DNA of 64,000 bases from Armatimonadota bacterium (GTDB lineage Bacteria > Armatimonadota > Fimbriimonadia > Fimbriimonadales > Fimbriimonadaceae): positions 310,001 through 374,000 of the forward strand of contig JAEURN010000008.1 in NCBI GenBank assembly GCA_016789105.1, given 5' to 3'. Below are positions 9,846 through 16,895 of the stretch, piece by piece. Position 1 is the stretch's first letter, and each line of letters opens with the position of its first letter. A program made the translations under genes and the position numbers. The notes under the pieces are model-generated. The model did no database searches and was not told the DNA's origin. It was given only the letters and a program-made list of their open reading frames with translations.

Positions 9846-10251
9846 GCACCCGTTCGGCCAAGACGAGGGCAGCGTAGTCGTCAATGGCTTCCGGTGGCAC
9901 CTGCAGAGTGGCCGGGAGCAGTTTTCTCCAGCCCCGACGGGGGTTATGCTCCCAATAGCGCTCGCGGGCGATCATCGTGGTGTCCCTTTCATCCACAACC
10001 AAAATGCCGATGCTCGGCATTTTTTCACGCAGGGCATCAACAACGGCACGCGACCGCGTACCGTTGCCCACCACGATCAATCCGAATGGGTGGCTGCCTT
10101 GCAATTCGGCGGCCCGGGCTGGCAGTTCGACGGTCGGGACGATCGCATGCCAATCCAAATGCAGATGATCCATCCCATCGCGGCGGACAAGGGCCATCCC
10201 GCATTTGCTGCTTCCAGGATCTATCGCTAAAATTGTTTTCTCGCCGGTCAT
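9832..10251 (-). CDS. RuvX/YqgF-like RNase H-fold nuclease (predicted pre-16S rRNA processing)
   Basis: The protein is 139 residues, the usual size for the YqgF/RuvX family of RNase H-fold nucleases. It opens with ILAIDPGSSKCGMALV, the first strand with the catalytic Asp, has VVDERDTT in the middle, and ends with [13 protein letters not shown], which supplies the last acidic residues. YqgF matures the 16S rRNA 5' end in E. coli; some family members resemble Holliday-junction resolvases instead. It is the last gene of the rlmN-lpt run, 46 nt after the DUF3084 gene. Its 3' end overlaps lpxC tail to tail by 14 nt. Family is fairly sure, exact substrate less so. Confidence 0.75.
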   Translation of the reverse strand: MTGEKTILAIDPGSSKCGMALVRRDGMDHLHLDWHAIVPTVELPARAAELQGSHPFGLIVVGNGTRSRAVVDALREKMPSIGILVVDERDTTMIARERYWEHNPRRGWRKLLPATLQVPPEAIDDYAALVLAERVLTSD

Positions 10252-10297
10252 TGCCGCCGGGATCGATTGTGGCTGATCGGGCTTTTGGCCGCCTGGG

Positions 10298-11830
10298 TCA
10301 GGGCCGCAACCGGTAGGTGAATTGGATCCGGTCGGCCCGGTAGGTTTCCTTGGCCGCCATCAATTGCAGCCGCAAAGGGATCCCGGCTTCCTTGATCTCC
10401 AAAGCAATGGCAATGATGCGATCCGTGTCGAGCGACCCATATGGCTGGTCGGACCCGACAACGGGGATCATTTTCTTTTGGGAGAGGGTTTTTGGCAGCT
10501 CTTTGCCGATTTGGGCTGCGATCTGGGCGACGATATCTGGGACGGATTTCCGCCCGTCGATTTGCAGAGAGACGACCAAATCACCCTGATCGTAAACCTT
10601 GAGATTTTCGAACACGTGGATTTCGATCGGGACAAAATCGCCTTCAAACGAATTGAGCTTGGCCGTGGCGACAACCAGAGATTCGACGGGATGCCCGGCA
10701 ATGCCATCGGCTAAGGCCTCCCATTGGTCTTGGGGGGAAATTGGTTTCGGGTGCGTATAGTCGGGCAATAGGTCGGCGATCCGGCCATCGATGTCTTCTT
10801 TTGCGCCCGCCTCGCGCGCGGCCTCCCGGAGCTGGCGCTTGAATCCTTCAACGGCCCGCAACGAATCGCCAAGGCTCATATTTGCCGGCAATACCGCCCG
10901 GTAAACCTCGGCTCCGATCGGGAAAATCAGCGCATTGTTGAGCGTGTATTTCAACTTGAGGTTCGCCCCGGTCTCCCCTTGAGCCGCCGCTTCCATGGCA
11001 TTCCGGCTGCGTTGCAAGTCGGCCAAAGTCTTGGACAATTCCGTTTCGGCCTTCTTGAGTTCTTGGCGATAGGTTTCCAACTGGCTGTTGAATTTGGCGT
11101 CGGCCTCATTGCTGGCCTTGATGAGGGCGTTGTATTCCTCGTTGATTTGGCTGATCTGCTTTTGCAGAGCCTCGGCCTTTTTTTCCAAGTCAAGTGCTTC
11201 TTTGGTCAGTTCCAGGTTCCGTTCTTGAATCGCCTGGTTGTTGTTGGTGAGCACGCCCTGTTGAGTGAGCGACTTTTTGATTTCCTCCTCAACTTTCACC
11301 TTCTCCGACTGCGTGGTCTTCAGTTCGGAGTTGACGGACTTCAATTCACCGGTGAGCCGCGAGAATTTTTTCAACAGGTCTTTCCCCTTGCGGTCGAGGT
11401 CTTTGTTCTTCGAGTTCAAGGTCATTTGCTCGATCTGGGCATCCTTGAGCTCTTGGTTCTTCTTTTGAATGTCGGTTGTGAGCGCTTGGCGTTCGCCTTC
11501 CACCGATTTCAACCGGTTGCGGGTTTCCTGGACGCTGAGTTGGGCATTGCTCAGGTCGGCTTTGGTTGTGGCCAGTTTTTCTTCGGTGAGTTTGCGCTCA
11601 GTGATCCAACTGCGCACGGGTTGGGAAAGCAAAAACAGCGCGCCAATCGTCAGGGCCGTACCCAATGCCCCAGCCAGAAAGGTGACCAGCGAGGCCACTT
11701 GCCGGGGACGAAGCTTCCAGGCTTTGAGCTTCTTTTTGCCGATGGCCATCCCGATCTTGTCGCCGTAATACGCGACAAGCCCGCCCACCAAAACCATTGC
11801 CAGCAAGAAGAGGATTGGGACGGCATCCAT
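10298..11830 (-). CDS. DUF3084 domain protein with two N-terminal membrane helices and a long coiled coil
   Basis: This 510-residue protein has two membrane segments (about residues 4-22 and 44-68). A coiled coil of about 220 residues (about 75-290) follows, rich in Lys/Glu/Gln heptads. The C-terminal domain (about 300-510) matches what I know of DUF3084, a family of uncharacterised proteins in cyanobacteria and Deinococcus. It starts 2 nt after the lptF/lptG-like gene and is almost certainly co-transcribed with it. The shape, membrane-anchored with a long rod, suggests an envelope or cell-division scaffold, but this is inference only. Confidence 0.8.
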   Translation of the reverse strand: MDAVPILFLLAMVLVGGLVAYYGDKIGMAIGKKKLKAWKLRPRQVASLVTFLAGALGTALTIGALFLLSQPVRSWITERKLTEEKLATTKADLSNAQLSVQETRNRLKSVEGERQALTTDIQKKNQELKDAQIEQMTLNSKNKDLDRKGKDLLKKFSRLTGELKSVNSELKTTQSEKVKVEEEIKKSLTQQGVLTNNNQAIQERNLELTKEALDLEKKAEALQKQISQINEEYNALIKASNEADAKFNSQLETYRQELKKAETELSKTLADLQRSRNAMEAAAQGETGANLKLKYTLNNALIFPIGAEVYRAVLPANMSLGDSLRAVEGFKRQLREAAREAGAKEDIDGRIADLLPDYTHPKPISPQDQWEALADGIAGHPVESLVVATAKLNSFEGDFVPIEIHVFENLKVYDQGDLVVSLQIDGRKSVPDIVAQIAAQIGKELPKTLSQKKMIPVVGSDQPYGSLDTDRIIAIALEIKEAGIPLRLQLMAAKETYRADRIQFTYRLRP

Positions 11831-11832
11831 CG

Positions 11833-12942
11833 TTACTGCTGGTTCTTCCTCCTGATCAGCTCAATCGCCACAATACCCCCCACCAAGACTGGACCAAAAC
11901 TGGCCAGCCACGCGGGGATCGCCCCGCCCTGAGCCATGATGCTCAGCGCATTCGTAACCAGCATGTAGCCGAAAATGATGATCACGCTCAACCAGAAACC
12001 GGTCGCCGTGCCTGCACGGTGATTGCGAATACCGAGCGGGGCCCCGACCAAGCCAAAAATCAACGCGGCCAAAGGCAGGGAAAACTTGTTCCAATAACCG
12101 AACTCCCAGTTGATGCGAGTTGCCTTATCCATATCCGAGGTGGTTTCAAGGATATGACGGATTTCGTGGGACGAGCGAGTGTCAAGGTCTTGTTCGGTCC
12201 CAGCGCTCATGTCTTTGGGGCTCTCTGTCGGGCGGACCGTGCCTTCTGGCCAAATGCCATCGGCCACGTCAACGGTGATGCGGTTGCCGGCATTCAAAAA
12301 ATGCAGGCGGGAGCGGCCATAAATTTGCCATTTGTCCAATGTGTCAAACATCAGTTTGGGAACTTCCAATACCGATTCAACTTGACCATCCGGGCTCAGC
12401 TTGAGGATCTTGGCGTTTGTCAGGGTGCCGTCAGCAAGGCTGTAATCTTCCGCCACCACGTAGCCGGCCAATTTCCCTTTTTCCGAAATCGGGCGGCTTG
12501 TGGGGCGCTTTTGGGAGGTGTCGATGCTCTTTTCAACCGTCTGTCGCATGGCCGAGGCTTGGTAGCTGGCCCCCGGCACCACGTAATCGGTGAAGGCATA
12601 GGTCAGCAGCGAGACCATAAGCCCAAAGGCGGCAACGGGTGCCATGATGCGCACCACACTCACCCCGCCAGCCCGCAAGGCGACGATTTCGCTATCTCCG
12701 CTCAGGCGTCCAAAGGCCAGCAAGGTGCCGAGCAACATGGCCATGCTGAACGTTTTGGCCAAGATCCCAGGCAAAAGCAGCGCAGTGAGTTTGATCACCA
12801 GGAACAGGGGGATACCCAAGCTCAAAAACCGCGTGAACGTGAAGAGGAACGAACCGGCCATGATGAGCACGGTGAAGATGGCAACCCCGAAAACCCAAGG
12901 GCCGAAAATTTCGCCGATGATCAGGCGGTCAATCTTTTTCAT
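11833..12942 (-). CDS. LptF/LptG family LPS export permease
   Basis: LptF/LptG permeases extract LPS from the inner membrane and pass it to the periplasmic Lpt bridge. The 369-residue protein has the family layout: three N-terminal membrane helices (about residues 12-120, with the conserved stretch LRAGGVSVVRI between helices), a periplasmic jellyroll domain (about 130-270), and three C-terminal helices (about 280-365) ending in ELIRRKNQQ. It overlaps lptB by 14 nt. Only one such permease is in the window, so either it forms a homodimer or the second copy is elsewhere. I cannot tell LptF from LptG. Confidence 0.9.
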   Translation of the reverse strand: MKKIDRLIIGEIFGPWVFGVAIFTVLIMAGSFLFTFTRFLSLGIPLFLVIKLTALLLPGILAKTFSMAMLLGTLLAFGRLSGDSEIVALRAGGVSVVRIMAPVAAFGLMVSLLTYAFTDYVVPGASYQASAMRQTVEKSIDTSQKRPTSRPISEKGKLAGYVVAEDYSLADGTLTNAKILKLSPDGQVESVLEVPKLMFDTLDKWQIYGRSRLHFLNAGNRITVDVADGIWPEGTVRPTESPKDMSAGTEQDLDTRSSHEIRHILETTSDMDKATRINWEFGYWNKFSLPLAALIFGLVGAPLGIRNHRAGTATGFWLSVIIIFGYMLVTNALSIMAQGGAIPAWLASFGPVLVGGIVAIELIRRKNQQ

Positions 12943-13717
12943 GCTCTTCCGGGGCGTCTTGGTGGGAGCGAACTGGCCGGGGCCCCCGGTCTTTGGCGAT
13001 CTGGTCGTAGCCTTGGCCTAAGTAATGTTTGCGGACCAGCTCGTTGGCGCGGATGGCGGATTGATCGCCAGTCGCGATGATCTTGCCGTCCACCAAAATG
13101 TAGTTCCGGTCCGTGATGTTGAGCGTGGCTTCCACGTTGTGGTCGGTGATCAGGATGCCAATGCCCTTTGCGGCCAAGCGGGCGATGATGTGCTGCAGTT
13201 CTTCGATGGTCACCGGGTCAATCCCTGTGAACGGTTCGTCGAGCAGGATGAAATGGGGCTCGGTCGCCATGGCCCGGGCGATCTCGACCCGGCGGCGTTC
13301 GCCGCCCGAAAGGACACCGCCAAAGCTCGACATGATTTTGGTGATGTGCAGCTCTTCGCTGAGTTGTCCGATCCGCTCATCCTGGATTTTGCGGCTGAGG
13401 CCACGGGCTTCCAGCACCAGGCGAATGTTGTCTTCCACCGTCAACCGCCGGAAAACGCTGGATTCTTGGGCCAGGTATCCGATTCCGGCGCGCGCCCGTT
13501 GGTGCATCGGCCATCGAGTGATCGGTTTGCCATCGAGTTTGACCACCCCCTGGTTGGGACGGATCAACCCCGTGATCATATAGAAGGTGGTCGTTTTTCC
13601 GGCCCCGTTGGGGCCCAAAAGGCCGACAATCTCGCCAGATGTGAATTCCACGCTGACCCCGTCCACCACACGGCGGCGCTTATAGACTTTGACCAAATCG
13701 TGGGCGGAAACTTGCAT
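12929..13717 (-). CDS. lptB: LPS export ABC transporter ATP-binding protein LptB
   Basis: LptB powers LPS extraction. All ABC ATPase signatures are present: Walker A GPNGAGKTTTFYMITG (about residues 35-50), a Q-loop in YLAQESSVFR typical of LptB, signature LSGGERRRVEIARA, Walker B ILLDEPFTGIDP, and H-loop ITDHNV. The protein has 262 residues, with a charged C-terminal tail (RSHQDAPEEHEKD) longer than usual. The ATG at 13717 shares its A with the TGA of the lptA-like gene (TGATG), so this start is preferred to the TTG one codon upstream. It overlaps the permease gene by 14 nt. Confidence 0.95.
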   Translation of the reverse strand: MQVSAHDLVKVYKRRRVVDGVSVEFTSGEIVGLLGPNGAGKTTTFYMITGLIRPNQGVVKLDGKPITRWPMHQRARAGIGYLAQESSVFRRLTVEDNIRLVLEARGLSRKIQDERIGQLSEELHITKIMSSFGGVLSGGERRRVEIARAMATEPHFILLDEPFTGIDPVTIEELQHIIARLAAKGIGILITDHNVEATLNITDRNYILVDGKIIATGDQSAIRANELVRKHYLGQGYDQIAKDRGPRPVRSHQDAPEEHEKD

Positions 13718-14760
13718 CAACGGCCACCCCCATTTGGCTTGACATCGATTTTCGCCGGGTCTCCGGCCGCGCCATACCGGGTAGGTTTCATGTTCTCATC
13801 CAACAAGATGTACACGGTTTGGCCCGAACCTTGGCTCTGATAATCCAGCCCCCCGCCTTCAATGGAAACATTGCCGGTCAACAACAACTTTCCGGCGGGA
13901 TCCAGCGTCATGCGGTCGCCACGGGCGACAAGGTGAAGGTCGTCGCCATCTTTGGATTTCCCATCGAACGTGACGGTCACCGGGCCCCGGATGCTGGCCT
14001 GAGTGACTGGCCTGCCCTTGCCGGCCTTAGTGATATCCGGGGTCGTCACATTCCCGCTGGCACCTTTGAATTCGACCCGGACCGGCCGGCCGTTCCCATC
14101 CTTGGCTGTGCGGATGATGGTGAACGGGCTCGCCATTTGGAAAACCGTGCTCGAAGACCGTTGGTTCAGCAACAAGCCGTTGGTGGTGAGGGTCGTGGTG
14201 CCCTGAGAATTTGCGGTGACCGACACGGCACCCCGGAGGGTGGCTTGGTCCAGAGAGCGGTTTTGCCCGGCTGGGCCGCTCAAGGTCACCGTGCCAGAAC
14301 CGGCGGTGATCTTGGCATCCGGGTCTTTGGCAGACACGGTCAAGTTGCCGGAAAACGTAGCGGTCATCGCCAGGCGGTTCGGAGTTTCCTTGAGCGTGAC
14401 CGCCGGGCTGGAGAGGACGACTTCGTCCGGTTTGCCCGGGTTTTGGCGGAGGATAACCCCGCCAGAAAGCGTGGCAGATAAGAGGTACATCGTGCCCCCG
14501 CTGCCCGACCGAATCTGGCCCTTGGCCGCCAACGATTCAAATGCCGCCGACTGGGAATCGGAACGCCCTCGCAAAGGCTTGCCCGAAAATTCGAAGTCGA
14601 TCGCTTTGGCAGCGGCATCCGATTCAAACATCTGTTCAGAAATGTTCGCAATGCTGAAGTCGCCCGACTTGCTCTTAAATTCGACGCCGGTCAGGTTCTG
14701 CGCCAAGACAACCACGGCGGCGGCAATGAAGAGGGTGGTTGCAGTGAGGGGGCGGTTCAT
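13717..14760 (-). CDS. LptA/OstA-like periplasmic LPS transport protein
   Basis: The 347-residue protein starts at ATG 14760, inside an ATGA overlap with the lptC-like gene; a longer in-frame opening upstream is only the shadow of neighbouring genes. It has a signal peptide (about residues 1-24, ending VVLAQN), then repeated beta-strand units such as GNLTVSAKDPDAKITAGSG and GNVSIEGGGLDYQSQG, as in the OstA/LptA jellyroll. LptA links the inner and outer membrane parts of the LPS bridge. This one is about twice the length of E. coli LptA (185 residues), which suggests several jellyroll units in one chain. The assignment rests on position next to lptB plus the OstA-like pattern. Confidence 0.72.
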   Translation of the reverse strand: MNRPLTATTLFIAAAVVVLAQNLTGVEFKSKSGDFSIANISEQMFESDAAAKAIDFEFSGKPLRGRSDSQSAAFESLAAKGQIRSGSGGTMYLLSATLSGGVILRQNPGKPDEVVLSSPAVTLKETPNRLAMTATFSGNLTVSAKDPDAKITAGSGTVTLSGPAGQNRSLDQATLRGAVSVTANSQGTTTLTTNGLLLNQRSSSTVFQMASPFTIIRTAKDGNGRPVRVEFKGASGNVTTPDITKAGKGRPVTQASIRGPVTVTFDGKSKDGDDLHLVARGDRMTLDPAGKLLLTGNVSIEGGGLDYQSQGSGQTVYILLDENMKPTRYGAAGDPAKIDVKPNGGGR

Positions 14761-15296
14761 TTGAATTTCGAGGGGTTTCCGATCCGGCGGAGATCCGGGG
14801 TGGCCCAAACCTCGTCCATTTTCCCCAATGCAAAGTCGGGGCTTTCGATTTGGACGTTCCCAGAAGCGGCAAACAAACGCCGGTCTTCCATCCAGCGGAC
14901 TTTGTCCGCATGCAGAACGATGTCTTGCTCGGTCGAAGTCACCGAGACTTGGCCGCTCAACACGAGCTTCTTGGAAGCCGTTTCGGCCTTTGCTTCTTCT
15001 GCGGCAAGCGTGCTGACCACTTTCTTGCCATCGTACACGTCGCCGGTCACATTGCTGAGGAAGAATTCGGAAGGCGCCCCTTCTTGTAGCCCGGCTCGGG
15101 CCGATTCGCCGTGCACTTTCCAAGCGGTTGTGCCGTCATCGTTCGCGCTCTCCAGCATGACGCTGCCCGTTTGGACGACCTTGCGTGGGGCGTTTTCCTT
15201 GGCTTTGGCGGCAGAACCAGCAACGGCCGCGCTCGGCTTTGGAGGCCGACCTCTGGCACCGCATCCGACCAATGCGGACAGGGCCAACGTGCTCAC
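14757..15296 (-). CDS. LptC-like lipoprotein of the LPS export complex
   Basis: The start is GTG at 15296, in a GTGA overlap with the end of rlmN. This yields a very short signal with lipobox SALVGC, so the mature protein would be lipid-anchored at Cys12. The 179-residue chain contains an OstA/LptC-like region (about residues 60-170) with motifs such as VTGDVYDGKKVVSTLAAEEAKAE and VHADKVRWMEDRRLF split over strands. Classical LptC is held by a membrane helix, not a lipid, so this is a variant. It also lacks the usual positive residues before the hydrophobic stretch, so the start could lie a few codons away. Downstream the lptA-like gene overlaps by 4 nt. Confidence 0.68.
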   Translation of the reverse strand: MSTLALSALVGCGARGRPPKPSAAVAGSAAKAKENAPRKVVQTGSVMLESANDDGTTAWKVHGESARAGLQEGAPSEFFLSNVTGDVYDGKKVVSTLAAEEAKAETASKKLVLSGQVSVTSTEQDIVLHADKVRWMEDRRLFAASGNVQIESPDFALGKMDEVWATPDLRRIGNPSKFK

Positions 15297-16357
15297 GATG
15301 TAACGGGCAAGGGGTGCGATGCCGACCTCCGTGCAAACCGGCCCTTGTGCTGACCGGCGAGTTGGCCGCACGCAGCGGCGATGTCGTGTCCCCTTTCCAC
15401 CCGCTGAGTCACGTTCACCCCGGCCGATTCCAAAGCCATCCGGAACGACCGGACGCGGTCTTTCCCTGGCCGCGAAAAACCGTTCCCCGTATCCACCCAA
15501 TTGAACGGGATCAAATTGACAACGCTGGGGGTGCCTTGCACCAGCTTGGCCAGAGCCGAAGCCTGGTCGGGGGTGTCGTTGACCCCGTCGATCAAAAGGT
15601 ATTCGACCGTCACCTTCCGGCCCGTTGCTGCGTGATATTCCTTCATGGCGGCCCAAGTCTCCGCAACATCCCACTTGTTATTGACGGGCATCAGCCTTGA
15701 GCGCACCGCATCGATGGGGCTATGGAGCGACAAGGCCAAGTGGATCGGCAACTTGAGCTTAGCCAGTTCCCGGATTTGCGGCACCAAACCCACCGTGCTG
15801 ACCGTGAGGTGGCGGTAGCTCAACCCGACTTCGGAATGGAACAACTCGAGCGACCGCACGACGTTGTCAAAGTTCAACAACGGCTCGCCCATGCCCATAT
15901 ACACCACATGGCTGATCCGGCGCTCGGTGAGCGATTGCAGCCACAGGTATTGGGCCACGATCTCGTTATGGGTCAGGTTGCGGTCGAACCCGCCCATCCC
16001 GGTGGCGCAAAACGTGCAACCCATTGGGCAGCCGACTTGGCTGCTCAGGCAACAGCTGACGCGTTTGGCGTAAGGCAGCAAAACACATTCATAGACTTGG
16101 CCGTCTCCGTTGTGAACCAGCAGTTTGTCCACCCCGTCCAGGCTGTGTTTGTGGGCGGCTAGTTCGAGAGGGGTAACCGTGTACGATTCCGCCAAAGCGG
16201 TGCGGAGCGCCTTGGGCAAATCGTTCATTTCCGCCAGGCTGCGGGCGGCTTTGTGATAGATCCACCCCGAAAGTTGGCGACCCCGGAACGCCTTTTCGCC
16301 GCATGCTAGGGCGAGCTGTTCCAGTTCGGCGGTTGTCTTGCCGATGAGGGGTTCCAC
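15293..16357 (-). CDS. rlmN: Dual-specificity 23S rRNA/tRNA adenine C2-methyltransferase RlmN
   Basis: RlmN is a radical-SAM enzyme that methylates A2503 of 23S rRNA and A37 of some tRNAs. The 354-residue protein has the CX3CX2C cluster motif at Cys110, Cys114 and Cys117 (GCPMGCTFCATG), the GMGEPLLN motif, and the NLIPFNWVDTG stretch near the C-terminus. The start is GTG, placed 6 nt after a TAAACT box, which suggests a leaderless transcript. It is the first gene of the lpt run: its TGA overlaps the GTG of the lptC-like gene. An RNA methylase at the head of an LPS export operon is unusual. Confidence 0.95.
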   Translation of the reverse strand: MEPLIGKTTAELEQLALACGEKAFRGRQLSGWIYHKAARSLAEMNDLPKALRTALAESYTVTPLELAAHKHSLDGVDKLLVHNGDGQVYECVLLPYAKRVSCCLSSQVGCPMGCTFCATGMGGFDRNLTHNEIVAQYLWLQSLTERRISHVVYMGMGEPLLNFDNVVRSLELFHSEVGLSYRHLTVSTVGLVPQIRELAKLKLPIHLALSLHSPIDAVRSRLMPVNNKWDVAETWAAMKEYHAATGRKVTVEYLLIDGVNDTPDQASALAKLVQGTPSVVNLIPFNWVDTGNGFSRPGKDRVRSFRMALESAGVNVTQRVERGHDIAAACGQLAGQHKGRFARRSASHPLPVTS

Positions 16358-16363
16358 TAGGGG

Positions 16364-16369
16364 AGTTTA
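16364..16369 (-). promoter_or_regulatory. -10 box of the rlmN-lpt operon, leaderless type
   Basis: TAAACT on the minus strand ends 6 nt before the GTG start of rlmN. With normal spacing, transcription would begin at or next to the start codon. No Shine-Dalgarno sequence fits in the gap. Confidence 0.55.
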
Positions 16370-16412
16370 CCGGGGATGGGGATCTCCTCCCCCGCCTGGG
16401 CTTGCCCCGGGG

Positions 16413-16748
16413 CTAACGCTGGTCTTCCGGATCGGGAAAATCCCGATAGAGCGCGGCATGGTAATTGACGACCCGTCGGTACACCTCCGCATGCAGCGCT
16501 TCTGATTCGCCGACACGGGCTGCCGCCAACGAGAAGGCCTGGTCGAGTTGCGCCAAGTCTTTGAACTCGATCGTCACATGGAATTCCCCGAGAGGGGCGA
16601 AACCGAACCCGAATTTCCGCCGGCTGATGCGGTACCCCTCGGCCGTTCCGTGGGCGACATGGTGGTCGAGCCATGTTCGCATGGCCGCAACCAGCTCCCG
16701 GTCGCTCTCGCCAGGGGCGACATCGACCCAAATCTCGTAGAGGTTCAC
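16413..16748 (-). CDS. Small DUF6614-type protein
   Basis: A 111-residue protein beginning MNLYEIWVDVAPGESD, with the conserved RISRRKFGFG and LGEFHVTIEF segments and the C-terminal ALYRDFPDP that I associate with the DUF6614 family. The pattern of a dimeric alpha/beta barrel-like small protein is plausible, but no function is known. The start is GTG, again 6 nt after a TAAACT box (16755-16760). It is a single gene, 55 nt upstream of rlmN on the same strand and divergent from alaS. Confidence 0.7.
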   Translation of the reverse strand: MNLYEIWVDVAPGESDRELVAAMRTWLDHHVAHGTAEGYRISRRKFGFGFAPLGEFHVTIEFKDLAQLDQAFSLAAARVGESEALHAEVYRRVVNYHAALYRDFPDPEDQR

Positions 16749-16754
16749 AGGCCG

Positions 16755-16760
16755 AGTTTA
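16755..16760 (-). promoter_or_regulatory. -10 box of the DUF6614 gene, leaderless type
   Basis: TAAACT ends 6 nt before the GTG at 16748, the same hexamer and the same spacing as at rlmN. Confidence 0.55.
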
Positions 16761-16878
16761 GTCCCTCTCCATTTGGCGTGGGCGGGTGGCGGGGATTTCG
16801 GCATCCCGAGATTCTGGGGAGGCGATCCCCCAGTGATGCCGGGAACCGAGCGGCCATCCCACCCCCGAACCTGGCAGG

Positions 16879-16884
16879 TACCAT
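16879..16884 (+). promoter_or_regulatory. Candidate -10 box for alaS
   Basis: TACCAT ends 11 nt before the alaS ATG. The implied 5' leader is only a few nucleotides, and no Shine-Dalgarno sequence is visible. Confidence 0.3.
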
Positions 16885-16895
16885 CAATCCCGCCG

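Noticed and set aside
14761-15123. In-frame extension upstream of the lptA-like gene
   Set aside because: It lies within the lptC-like gene and would bury the signal peptide at ATG 14760.
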